From: Hyphomicrobiales bacterium
GTDB taxonomy: Bacteria > Pseudomonadota > Alphaproteobacteria > Rhizobiales > Rhizobiaceae
NCBI GenBank assembly: GCA_900472485.1
Contig: UCII01000001.1
Span: 183,986 to 247,985, forward strand
DNA length: 64,000 bases
Reading direction: 5' to 3'
The position numbers were made by a program, and so were the translations under genes. Of this stretch, positions 1 through 7,577 are shown piece by piece; within the stretch, counting starts at the first letter, position 1, and each line of letters opens with the position of its first letter. Under the pieces are notes generated by a model that ran no database searches, was not told where the DNA came from, and was given only the letters and a program-made list of their open reading frames with translations.

Positions 1-975
1 GAAATCGCCGAGGCCGGGGACGGTGACCGCATATTCGGCTGACGAGCCCAGGAAGATGCGATGCGTCACCGTGCCCTTGAAGGACATGCCTGAAACAGTC
101 ATGTCGCGGCTGAGATGGATCGCCCCCGGGCGCAAGGCCGCAATCGCCGCTCCTGGTGCGAGCCGCTTGCCGGTCGAAAGCGCCGAGCCATCCGCGAGGC
201 GAAGCGTTTCGCCATCGGCTTCCATCGTCGCCTCGATGCGGTTGGTCTTGCCAACGAAATCGGCGACGAAGAGATCGGCCGGGCGGTCGTAGACTTCCTG
301 AGGTGTGCCGAGCTGGCGAATGCGGCCTGCGCTCATCACGCAGACGATGTCGGCCATCGACAGCGCCTCTTCCTGATCGTGGGTGACGAGAACGAAGGTG
401 ATGCCGAGCTCGCGCTGCAGTGTCTGAAGCTCGATCTGCATGGCCGAGCGCAATTTCTTGTCGAGGGCCGCCAGCGGCTCGTCGAGTAGGAGCACGGAGG
501 GACGGTTGACGATGGCGCGCGCAAGTGCCACGCGCTGTTGCTGGCCGCCCGACATTTCATGGATGCGGCGCTTCGCGAATCCACCGAGGCGAACCATCTC
601 AAGCGCTTCGGCAACGCGCCGGTCGATCTCGGCACCGCCGATCTTCGGGCGCATCTGCTTCAGCCCGTAGGCGACATTCTGCGCGACGTTGAAATGCGGA
701 AACAGCGCATAGTGCTGGAACACCATGTTGACCGGGCGCCGGTAGGCGGGAACGCCGTTCATCTCGCGCCCGTCGATCAGTACCGTGCCTTCGCTCGGCT
801 GCTCGAAGCCGCCGATCATGCGCAGGCAGGTCGTCTTGCCGCAGCCGGAAGGGCCGAGAAGCGCCAGAAATGCGCCCTTGGGCACATTGAGGTTGATGTC
901 CGTTACGGCGGTCACGGCGCCATAGTTCTTCGTGACCGAACGGAATTCGATATCGTTCGTTGAAGCGGATGCCAC
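1..975 (-). CDS. ABC transporter ATP-binding protein, PotA-like (3' end outside window)
   Basis: ATPase of a polyamine-type ABC importer that powers uptake at the cytoplasmic face of the inner membrane. The frame is open from a GTG at 975 to the window edge (325 codons seen, C-terminus missing). It has Walker [11 protein letters not shown]-loop [12 protein letters not shown], signature MSGGQQQR, Walker B VLLLDEP and H-loop VTHDQEEAL, then the start of a TOBE-type region. The GTG start is preceded by a GCAGGGA-like ribosome site, and no ATG lies nearer. It is divergent from the LuxR-type gene at 1161, which probably controls it. The permease and binding-protein genes would lie to the left of the window. 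The ATPase family call is secure; the substrate is unknown. Confidence 0.93.
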   Translation of the reverse strand, partial: MASASTNDIEFRSVTKNYGAVTAVTDINLNVPKGAFLALLGPSGCGKTTCLRMIGGFEQPSEGTVLIDGREMNGVPAYRRPVNMVFQHYALFPHFNVAQNVAYGLKQMRPKIGGAEIDRRVAEALEMVRLGGFAKRRIHEMSGGQQQRVALARAIVNRPSVLLLDEPLAALDKKLRSAMQIELQTLQRELGITFVLVTHDQEEALSMADIVCVMSAGRIRQLGTPQEVYDRPADLFVADFVGKTNRIEATMEADGETLRLADGSALSTGKRLAPGAAIAALRPGAIHLSRDMTVSGMSFKGTVTHRIFLGSSAEYAVTVPGLGDF

Positions 976-1059
976 GTCTGTTCCCTGCGGTTGGTCGGCA
1001 GTCTTGATCTGCCCTATTGCCACCGTCGTTAAGGAAAGAGTAAGCCTGGGCTTCCCGCG

Positions 1060-1114
1060 AGGTATATACCCCGAAAGAGGTATTTTCGTGCAAAACGCTT
1101 CATGGGAGGTGTAT
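1060..1114. promoter_or_regulatory. Divergent promoter region with repeated AGGTAT elements
   Basis: The 185-bp gap between the ABC ATPase and the LuxR-type gene holds a perfect 10-bp palindrome GGTATATACC at 1061-1070 and three direct AGGT(G)TAT elements starting at 1060, 1078 and 1107. They could be the binding sites of the neighbouring regulator. That assignment is inference from position and repetition. Confidence 0.4.
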
Positions 1115-1160
1115 ATAGGGGCTGCGCTGGATGCGCAGGGCGGCAGAGGGGATCCGTCAC

Positions 1161-1973
1161 ATGAGCACCGACCTTGAAGGGCTGTTTGCCGCCTTCAACG
1201 CCACGATCGGCCGATCGGCGATGGCGGATGCCGAGTTCGGAGAAATGTTCCGTCAGATGATGGCTGCACTGGTGCGGTTCGACTACGTCGTCGTTTTCGC
1301 CTATCGCGGCAAGGAGCGGCCGATCGATCTCTACAGCACTTTCGATCCCGAGGAACATGTCGTTTTCGTCACGCTCTACCAGGCCGGTCCCTATCTGCTG
1401 GATCCCTTCTATCACACGGCGCGCGAGCGCCGCGAAGGCGTGCTCAGGATGCGGGAGCTGGCGCCGGACCGCTTCTTTTCCAGCGAATATTACCGAACCT
1501 ATTATGTGCAGACCGGACTGGCCGAGGAGATTGGTTTCTTCGTCAATGCCGACGATGATGTCACCATCGTTCTGTCATTGATGCGGCGCGAGAAGACCGG
1601 GGTTTTTCCACCTGCGGAATTTGCGACGCTGAAGAAGGTCGAGCCGCTCGTCGCAAACATGGTGAGATACTATTGGTCCGGTCTCGCCTCGCGCTTCGAC
1701 GCGCAATTGGCTGCCGGCAGCAGGACAAAGCGAAAGCCGGGTCAGAACGGAAACATCCCGCCAGTGGAAACCGTCTGGCGGGATCTCAATCTGACGAGCC
1801 GGGAGACTGCCATCGTCGAGCTCGTTTTACAGGGGCATTCGTCGGAATCGATCGGTCTGAAGCTCAATATCTCGACGGGAACGGTGAAGGTTCACCGCCG
1901 CAACGTCTATCGCAAGCTCGGCATCTCATCCCAGACCCAGCTGCTTTCGCTCTATCTCAAAAATCTTGCCTAG
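1161..1973 (+). CDS. LuxR-family transcriptional regulator
   Basis: DNA-binding regulator of 270 aa. The C-terminal quarter is a LuxR/FixJ-type helix-turn-helix, from the [15 protein letters not shown] segment to the end, with the typical [18 protein letters not shown] recognition part. The N-terminal ~190 residues form a sensing domain I cannot place, and I see no convincing acyl-homoserine-lactone pocket motif and no luxI nearby. I prefer ATG 1161, with an AGAGGGG ribosome site 8 bases upstream, over an in-frame start 30 bases earlier. It is divergent from a PotA-like ATPase, which suggests control of that transporter in response to its substrate or a metabolite. Confidence 0.85.
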   Translation: MSTDLEGLFAAFNATIGRSAMADAEFGEMFRQMMAALVRFDYVVVFAYRGKERPIDLYSTFDPEEHVVFVTLYQAGPYLLDPFYHTARERREGVLRMRELAPDRFFSSEYYRTYYVQTGLAEEIGFFVNADDDVTIVLSLMRREKTGVFPPAEFATLKKVEPLVANMVRYYWSGLASRFDAQLAAGSRTKRKPGQNGNIPPVETVWRDLNLTSRETAIVELVLQGHSSESIGLKLNISTGTVKVHRRNVYRKLGISSQTQLLSLYLKNLA

Positions 1974-1985
1974 CACTGTTGGTGT

Positions 1986-2264
1986 CTAGCTGGACATGCG
2001 CGCGTCCGTTTCTCCTCTCGCAAGAAGCTTCAGCCATGGCCCGCAATGGAAGAGGCTCATGAGCAGATACATCGGCACCATCCCGCCGAGCATCGAGCTG
2101 CCCTGCGCGGAGCAGATCATGTCGCCGGCTGAACCATACGCGGATAGCATGGCCATCAGGGCGAGGCTCGGCGCGGCGGCCAGCGCCAGCAGACGGCCGG
2201 CGGTGATGGGCAGGGCAGGGGCGATGCGGCCGCCCCTTTTACCGATTTCGGACGAGACAGACAT
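1986..2264 (-). CDS. Small hypothetical membrane protein
   Basis: A 92-aa protein with two hydrophobic stretches, one rich in Ala/Leu around residues 20-40 and one around 55-75 containing MYLLMSLFHCGPWLKLL. Its ATG overlaps the TGA of the DUF899 gene (TGATG at 2266-2262), so the two genes are translationally coupled. I do not recognise the family. An inner-membrane partner of the DUF899 protein is plausible from the coupling alone. A longer reading from 2300 would overlap the DUF899 gene and is less likely. Confidence 0.65.
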   Translation of the reverse strand: MSVSSEIGKRGGRIAPALPITAGRLLALAAAPSLALMAMLSAYGSAGDMICSAQGSSMLGGMVPMYLLMSLFHCGPWLKLLARGETDARMSS

Positions 2265-3061
2265 CAGTTGGCTCCGTATCGGTCGTGATGTCTCCACCAC
2301 ACGCCGGTCTCATTTCGGCCGAGCGGCGCACGGTCGAGCCACTGGTACATGCCCCAGAGACCATCAAGGCCGCGGGCATAGGAAGAATAGGTGTGATAGA
2401 TCTCGCCATCCTGCATGGCGAAGGCGCTGACACCAGGCCGGTCGCGCGTATAGGTCGCGATATCCGTCCCCGTCATTGACGCCATCAGTTCCACCGGGCC
2501 TTCGCTGCCGCGCAGCTCCCATTGCTGTATCGTCTTGCCCGCCTGAGCATCGAGCATTGGCGGCTCGCGGCGATAATTATATTCGATTTTGCCCCCGCTC
2601 TGTTCCTCCGGCGTGAACCAGACATTGAAATCATGGTTGAAATCGCTGTTGGCAGAAGAGGCCCAGTCGAAGGTCCAGCCCATGCGCTGTTTGAATTCCT
2701 GCAGCTTCGCGAGAGGTGCGCGGGAAATGGCCGAGAAGGCAACATCGTGATTTTCAAGATGCACGGCGATGCCGTTGAAACCATCCGCGATCGACGAGCA
2801 GGACGGGCAACCGGCCGTATAGTCCGGTCCGAACATGAAATGATAGACGAGAAGCTGCGAGTGCCCCTTGAAGAGGCCCGAGAGCGGAACGACACCCTGG
2901 TCGGTCTCGAGACGATAGTCCTTTTCCACCTTCACCCAGGGCAACTCCTGGCGGCGGGCGGCGATCTGGTCGCTGCGCCGCGTCAGCTCCTTTTCCTGCT
3001 CCAGCAGGGAAAGCCGTGCCGAAAGCCACTCGTTGCGTGTTCCTGTCTTATGCGTCGTCAT
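2264..3061 (-). CDS. DUF899 family thioredoxin-like protein
   Basis: A 265-aa cytoplasmic protein of the DUF899 family, a thioredoxin-fold group of uncertain activity common in alphaproteobacteria. The CPSC motif near residue 90 in the segment FGPDYTAGCPSC fits a redox-type site. The C-terminus has the conserved aromatic-rich WGMYQWLDRAPLGR region. The start is supported by an AGGAGA ribosome site. It is coupled to the small membrane protein downstream and divergent from an HTH regulator at 3182. The exact reaction is not known for the family, and I do not assign one. Confidence 0.88.
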   Translation of the reverse strand: MTTHKTGTRNEWLSARLSLLEQEKELTRRSDQIAARRQELPWVKVEKDYRLETDQGVVPLSGLFKGHSQLLVYHFMFGPDYTAGCPSCSSIADGFNGIAVHLENHDVAFSAISRAPLAKLQEFKQRMGWTFDWASSANSDFNHDFNVWFTPEEQSGGKIEYNYRREPPMLDAQAGKTIQQWELRGSEGPVELMASMTGTDIATYTRDRPGVSAFAMQDGEIYHTYSSYARGLDGLWGMYQWLDRAPLGRNETGVWWRHHDRYGAN

Positions 3062-3130
3062 GGTTCATCTCCTCTTGTCTGTCAGGTCTGTCCTTGTCGG
3101 CGCTGCATCTTGCCAGCCGATATGCGATAA

Positions 3131-3150
3131 CTTACCGCTTGAGGCGTAAG
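3131..3150. promoter_or_regulatory. Palindromic site in the DUF899/HTH divergent promoter
   Basis: CTTAC and GTAAG half-sites separated by 10 bases lie midway in the 120-bp gap between two divergent genes. This spacing is typical of a dimeric operator. The regulator that binds it is not known; the neighbouring HTH protein is the obvious candidate. Confidence 0.3.
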
Positions 3151-3181
3151 GGGTGGGAGTTACAAGTGTGACGGGATTTGG

Positions 3182-4402
3182 ATGGACTCGCTGATCGTCG
3201 CTGCTGCCCAGGCACTTGCCGCCGGCGACGTGCTGGGTGCGCTGAAGCGCGTCGCGCTGCGCGATGATGCCCCGGCGCTGGCACTGCGCGGGATTGCGAT
3301 GGCGCAGCTGGGCGACCTTGCGCGCGCGAAGGTATTGCTGAAGAGTGCCGCGCGCGCCTTCGGCCCGCGCGAGACGATTGCGCGCGCCCGCTGCATTGTG
3401 GCCGAAGCCGAGATCGCCCTTGTCTCGCGCGACCTCGGCCGGCCCGAGAAAGCGCTCGAGACGGCGCGAGCCGCTCTCGAAAAACATGGCGATCAAATCA
3501 ACGCTGCCCATGCCCGCAATCTGCAGCTACGGCGTCTGCTGCTGGTCGGTCACTTGGACGAGGCGGAACGGCTGCTCGCAAAACTCGATCCGTCGCCCCT
3601 GCCGCCCGCTGCGAGGGCAAGTCATGAACTGGCCGTTGCCGGCATCGCCATCCGCCGCCTGCGCATTCAGCCGGCACGCGCCGCTCTGGCGCGCGCCGCG
3701 GAGGCGGCCGGCAAAGCGGGGATCCCCGCGCTTATGGTCGAGGTCCGCGATGCGGCGCGCGCTCTCAATGAACCGGCGGCGCGACTGCTTGTGGAGGGGA
3801 GGGAAAAGCTGTTGTCGCTCGACGATGTCGAAACGCTTCTGACGTCCGATACCTTGGTTGTCGATGCCTGCCGCAATGTCGTGCGCAGCGGCGGAGACAT
3901 CATTTCGCTTGCGGGCCGGCCGGTGCTCTTTGCCCTGGCACGCGCGCTGGGCGAGGCAGCACCAGACGATGCGCCGCGGGCGCTGCTGCTTTCCCGCGCG
4001 TTCCGCGCCCGTCACACCGACGAATCCCATAGGGCCAGACTGAGGGTTGAGATTGGCAGGCTTCGCGCCGCCCTGGAGCGCCTTGCCGATATCAACGCGA
4101 CACAGAACGGCTTCGCGCTAATACCGCGGGGAAAGCGAGATGTCGTGGTGCTGGCGCCGCCGGTCGAAGTCGAGAATGCCTCGCTGCTTGCCCTGTTGTC
4201 CGATGGAGAATCCTGGTCGAGTTCGGCGCTATCGATCGCGCTCGCGATAAGCCCGCGCACGGTGCAGCGCGCGCTCGATGCACTTGCCGCGGACGGGATG
4301 GTGCAGGGCGTCGGCAATGGCCGGGCTCGCCGCTGGATGATGCCGCCGGTTATTGACTTCCCGTCAACATTGTTACTCCCGGGACCACTGCCGAGCGATT
4401 AA
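3182..4402 (+). CDS. Helix-turn-helix regulator with TPR-like N-terminal region
   Basis: A 406-aa protein. Residues ~1-200 are Ala/Leu/Arg-rich amphipathic helices with a repeating pattern like degenerate TPR units (for example LARAKVLLKSAARAFGPRETIARAR). The C-terminus (~340-395) holds a winged-helix segment, SALSIALAISPRTVQRALDALAADGMVQGVGNGRARRW cut in two for reading as SALSIALAISPRTVQ and RALDALAADGMVQ. It probably senses a signal through the helical domain and controls the divergent DUF899 gene or the propeller gene 48 bp downstream. Ribosome-site evidence is weak. The HTH assignment is solid; the target is inference. Confidence 0.75.
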   Translation: MDSLIVAAAQALAAGDVLGALKRVALRDDAPALALRGIAMAQLGDLARAKVLLKSAARAFGPRETIARARCIVAEAEIALVSRDLGRPEKALETARAALEKHGDQINAAHARNLQLRRLLLVGHLDEAERLLAKLDPSPLPPAARASHELAVAGIAIRRLRIQPARAALARAAEAAGKAGIPALMVEVRDAARALNEPAARLLVEGREKLLSLDDVETLLTSDTLVVDACRNVVRSGGDIISLAGRPVLFALARALGEAAPDDAPRALLLSRAFRARHTDESHRARLRVEIGRLRAALERLADINATQNGFALIPRGKRDVVVLAPPVEVENASLLALLSDGESWSSSALSIALAISPRTVQRALDALAADGMVQGVGNGRARRWMMPPVIDFPSTLLLPGPLPSD

Positions 4403-4450
4403 GCTTTTTCATCATCGAAACTCAACCAATCCCGACTGGAGGATGCATCC

Positions 4451-5083
4451 ATGAAAAAGTCCCAAGCGGAAATCATTCGCGAATATGGCCCTTTCGACAA
4501 TGCGCCGCGCGTCAACGGCGTCACCTTCGACGGGCAGCACGTCTGGTTCGCCTCCGGCGAGAAGCTGCATGCCCTGAACCCTGAGAGCGGCGAGCAAGTG
4601 CGCACGATCGACGTTGCCTCTCACGCCGGCACCGCCTTCGACGGCCGTTACCTCTACCAGATCGCCGAAGACCAGATTCATAAGGTCGACCCCGAAACCG
4701 GCAAGATAATCTCCACCATTCCAGCGCCCGGCCACGGCGGCGATTCAGGCCTTGCCTGGAGCGAGGGCAGCCTGTGGGTCGGGCAGCATCGCGGCCGCAA
4801 GATCTATGAAATCGATCCCGAAACGGGCGCCATCCGGCGCACCATCGAATCCAACCGTATCGTCACGGGCGTGACATGGGTGGATGGCGAGTTATGGCAC
4901 GGCACCTGGGAGGGCGACGAAAGCGATGTCCGCCGGGTTGATCCGTTGACCGGCGAAGTTTTGGAGCGGCTCGAAATGCCGGAGGGTACCGGCGTTTCCG
5001 GCCTGGAATCCGATGGCAAGGACCGCTTCTATGCCGGTGGTGGCGGCAGCGGCAAGCTGCGGGCCATTCGCCGTCCGCGCTGA
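4451..5083 (+). CDS. Cytoplasmic beta-propeller protein (PQQ/YncE-like repeats)
   Basis: A 210-aa protein built of repeated blades, each with the pattern (V/I)DPETG followed by I(R/S)TI, seen around residues 45, 77 and 120, plus W-x-G-T/WVGQH motifs. The repeats resemble Vgb/YncE or glutaminyl-cyclotransferase-like propellers. At 210 aa it may be a short or partial propeller. There is no signal peptide, so it should be cytoplasmic. A GGAGG ribosome site precedes ATG 4451. It follows the HTH regulator closely and may be co-transcribed. The function is not known; a lactonase-like or binding role is only a fold-level guess. Confidence 0.75.
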   Translation: MKKSQAEIIREYGPFDNAPRVNGVTFDGQHVWFASGEKLHALNPESGEQVRTIDVASHAGTAFDGRYLYQIAEDQIHKVDPETGKIISTIPAPGHGGDSGLAWSEGSLWVGQHRGRKIYEIDPETGAIRRTIESNRIVTGVTWVDGELWHGTWEGDESDVRRVDPLTGEVLERLEMPEGTGVSGLESDGKDRFYAGGGGSGKLRAIRRPR

Positions 5084-5442
5084 ATGGCGGCAAAGCAGAC
5101 GTCCTGCGCCTGGAATTGTCGACCGATCCCAGTCGCTCGGTTTCGGAAAGAGTTGACTTACGTCTCCGGCTTGAAAGACTGCATCCGGATCACGACTGGA
5201 TAGCGCCACTTTGAAACTCGTCGAGCCAGAGACGGGGCTTCGGCCTAGATCCTGCGATCGCCATCTCGCGCATTTTGAACCAACCGCAATGCCATGCGTT
5301 TCCAACATGGAAGCCATGCCTTGCCGGTCTCGGCTTTCATTGCCATATTTCACTTACCAACCGCATTTCAATCATTTTTAAGTTGCGAGCCGCGCCGATC
5401 CCGACGGATGTCGTGAATGGTCGGGCGCGCCAAGGAGAAGTC
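5084..5442. other. Intergenic stretch without a recognised gene
   Basis: These 359 bp separate the propeller gene from the small ORF at 5443. I see no coding frame with convincing codon use. The last ~100 bp become AT-richer and end in an AAGGAGA ribosome site, so a promoter for the small gene is likely there. Confidence 0.4.
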
Positions 5443-5724
5443 ATGAGTGAGATTACGAAAAGTCTTGGCGAAATGAACTTGCAGGAGCGCGCCGATCTTA
5501 TGGCGGCCGTCGCGGATGTACTGCAAGCTACCGCCGAAGAGGCCGAGGAGGACGGCGATACGCTTGCCGTCACCAATTCCCTGTTTCTGGCTTGCAATCT
5601 TCGCGGCTGTTCGTCCGATCTTGGCCCGAACGATCTGAAAGCGGCCGAACTGCTGTTGGAGCAGGGGATCACTTTCATTCACCTGCTGAACGGACGCAAG
5701 AAAAGCCGTACGCCGGTGCATTGA
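5443..5724 (+). CDS. Hypothetical small acidic protein
   Basis: A 93-aa cytoplasmic protein with an acidic helical N-terminal half (TAEEAEEDGD near residue 35) and two cysteines in CNLRGCSSD. It starts at ATG 5443 behind a strong AAGGAGA site. The in-frame region upstream has atypical codon use and was excluded. No homologous family is recognised. It stands alone, and a terminator-like hairpin lies about 100 bp downstream. Confidence 0.6.
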   Translation: MSEITKSLGEMNLQERADLMAAVADVLQATAEEAEEDGDTLAVTNSLFLACNLRGCSSDLGPNDLKAAELLLEQGITFIHLLNGRKKSRTPVH

Positions 5725-5825
5725 CGGTTGCGACCGGTGAAGGTCGAGCCCCCAGTCGTTTATCAGATTGAAAACGGCCCAGGTAGCGAAGCATTTCCGC
5801 GTAAAATAGCGTGCTAAAAGCCTCA

Positions 5826-5850
5826 GGCGGAACATCATGGATGTCCCGCC
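5826..5850 (-). terminator. Terminator hairpin of kgtP (possibly bidirectional)
   Basis: An 11-bp stem (5826-5836 with 5840-5850, one mismatch) with a 3-base loop sits between the small gene at 5443 and the 3' end of kgtP. On the minus strand the stem is followed by a short TTTT run, as expected of an intrinsic terminator for kgtP. Confidence 0.6.
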
Positions 5851-5905
5851 CTTCCTGTCTGGTTGTGCTTGTGTCGGCAGAAACCTTTTCGTCGCGCCTG
5901 CTATC

Positions 5906-7228
5906 TCAATCTTCTTGGATGGCGCTGTCTCGGGCCGTATCCCGCATGAAGAGATAGACGATCAGCGAAATGCCGATCATCGCGGTCACGTACCAATAGA
6001 AACCCTGTTCCCAGCCGCTGCTCTTGAATTTCAGCGCCACGAACTCGGCTGTGCCGCCGAATAGTGTGTTGGCAAGAGCATAGGGTAACGCGACGCCGAG
6101 AGCTCGGATATGGGCAGGAAACAGTTCCGCCTTCACGACGGCATTGATCGATGTGTAGCCGGTGACGATGACCAGTGCGCCCATGACGAGCAGCCCGGCG
6201 ATGAATGGATCCCTTGTGGTTTCGAGCGCCGAGAAGATCGGATAGGTAAACAGCACACCGCAGAGACCGAAACCGATCATCAGCGGCTTGCGGCCGATCT
6301 TGTCGGAGAGTCCGCCCGCAATCGGCTGCAGCAGCATGAAAATGAATAGCGTGATTGCGTTTATCTCGCTCGACGTTTCCCGGCTGAACCCGGAGGTGTT
6401 GACCAGGAATTTCTGCATGTAGATCGAATAGGCGTAGAAGGCGAGTGTGCCGCCGGCCGTCAGCAGCATGACGAGCGCGGTTTCCTTGGGGTGCCGGGTG
6501 ATAAGCATCCAGAAGCCGGATTTCTGTGTATCGCTTGCGCGTACATTCTTGAAGCTTTCGGTTTCGGCCAGGCCGCGCCGCAGCCAGAAGACCACGACTG
6601 CAAGTGCTGCTCCCATGAAGAAGGGAATGCGCCATCCCCAGGCATTCAGCGCTTCCGTCGTCATTGTGGCCTGCAACAGGATCAATAGTGCAATGGCGAG
6701 GAGCTGGCCTGAGATCAGCGTGACATACTGAAAGGACGAGAAGAAACCGCGGCGCTGGCGGCCGGCCATTTCGGAAAGGTAGGTCGCGGAGGCGCCATAT
6801 TCGCCACCGACCGAGAGGCCCTGCATCAGGCGAGCGAGGACCAGAAGTGCCGGGGCCACAACGCCAATGGTTTCATATCCCGGCGTCAGCGCGATGATCA
6901 GCGATCCCGCGCACATCAGCGTCACCGAAAGGGCGAGGCCAGCTTTGCGGCCCTTGCGGTCGGCGTAGAGCCCCATGATCCAGGCGCCGATCGGCCGCAT
7001 GACGAAACCGACGGCAAAGACCGCAGCCGAATTTAACAGCTGCGCCGTCTGGTCGCCAGCAGGGAAGAAGTGCGGTGCGAAATAGAGCGCGAAAGCCGCA
7101 TAGACATACCAGTCGAACCATTCGACCAGATTGCCGGTGGAACCGCCGATGATCGATTTCAGGCGTTTGCGCCGTTCGGCTGCTTCCGTCGCCGCCGTCG
7201 TCGCGATGGGATCCAGTGTATTCAGCAT
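5906..7228 (-). CDS. kgtP: MFS alpha-ketoglutarate/dicarboxylate permease, KgtP-like
   Basis: A 440-aa proton symporter of the metabolite:H+ symporter family, 12 membrane segments, importing 2-oxoglutarate or a related organic acid. Family marks are the N-terminal NLVEWFDWYVYAAFALYF segment, the loop motif GLYADRKGRKAGL after TM2 and the second copy GGLSDKIGRKPLM after TM8. ATG 7228 has a GGAGAGGAAC ribosome site. A longer reading from 7285 is unnecessary. It is divergent from a DctB/DctD-like two-component system, so substrate-induced expression is likely. The family is certain; the precise acid carried is inferred from KgtP similarity. Confidence 0.9.
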   Translation of the reverse strand: MLNTLDPIATTAATEAAERRKRLKSIIGGSTGNLVEWFDWYVYAAFALYFAPHFFPAGDQTAQLLNSAAVFAVGFVMRPIGAWIMGLYADRKGRKAGLALSVTLMCAGSLIIALTPGYETIGVVAPALLVLARLMQGLSVGGEYGASATYLSEMAGRQRRGFFSSFQYVTLISGQLLAIALLILLQATMTTEALNAWGWRIPFFMGAALAVVVFWLRRGLAETESFKNVRASDTQKSGFWMLITRHPKETALVMLLTAGGTLAFYAYSIYMQKFLVNTSGFSRETSSEINAITLFIFMLLQPIAGGLSDKIGRKPLMIGFGLCGVLFTYPIFSALETTRDPFIAGLLVMGALVIVTGYTSINAVVKAELFPAHIRALGVALPYALANTLFGGTAEFVALKFKSSGWEQGFYWYVTAMIGISLIVYLFMRDTARDSAIQED

Positions 7229-7349
7229 TGTTCCTCTCCTCCCTTTCTTGCTTCGGATCGCCGTTAAGCAGCGATGGCGCTGCAAACGACGAGTTCGTCA
7301 GGAGAACCTTGCGCATTCGGACGGCTGGTGGCCGGTATCAAGGTGATAT

Positions 7350-7366
7350 CCGCAATGCCATTGCCC
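7350..7366 (-). promoter_or_regulatory. Weak sigma54-like -24/-12 element upstream of kgtP
   Basis: On the minus strand a GG...GC pair with exactly 10 bases between, in context GGGCAATGGCATTGCGG, lies ~125 bp upstream of kgtP. It matches the TGGCAC-N5-TTGC consensus only partly. The adjacent regulator lacks the loop needed to activate sigma54, so this element may be coincidental. Confidence 0.25.
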
Positions 7367-7528
7367 GGCCGACGTCCGACTGTTGTGCGTATTGAAGGTC
7401 CACTCTCCCAGTGATGCTATTGATATGTGAGGAAAGCGCGGTGCACGAGATTTGAGGGCTACTCAGGATATTCTATTGATATATTTCATTTTTCTCAGGA
7501 TGAGATCGTTGCTCCTGGAGACTTTCGC

Positions 7529-7577
7529 GCAAGATTCTGCATGGCTATTTCGGAGTTTGTGCAATATTCTGCACAAA
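7529..7577. promoter_or_regulatory. Tandem regulator-binding sites between kgtP and the two-component genes
   Basis: A perfect inverted repeat TTTGTGCA-N6-TGCACAAA occupies 7556-7577, and its last base is the A of the kinase ATG. A second copy of the core, GCAAGATTCTGCA at 7529-7541, matches GCAATATTCTGCA at 7561-7573 in 12 of 13 positions. The copies are 32 bp apart, three helical turns. This arrangement resembles upstream activator sites of NtrC/DctD-type regulators, here placed to control kgtP and/or the kinase gene. Confidence 0.6.

Noticed and set aside
599..1093. 164-aa minus-strand frame over the first ABC gene
   Set aside because: Out of frame with the ATPase motifs, which read clearly from GTG 975.
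4892..5353. 153-aa minus-strand frame partly in the gap after the propeller gene
   Set aside because: Half is antisense to the propeller gene and no start signal or family is seen.
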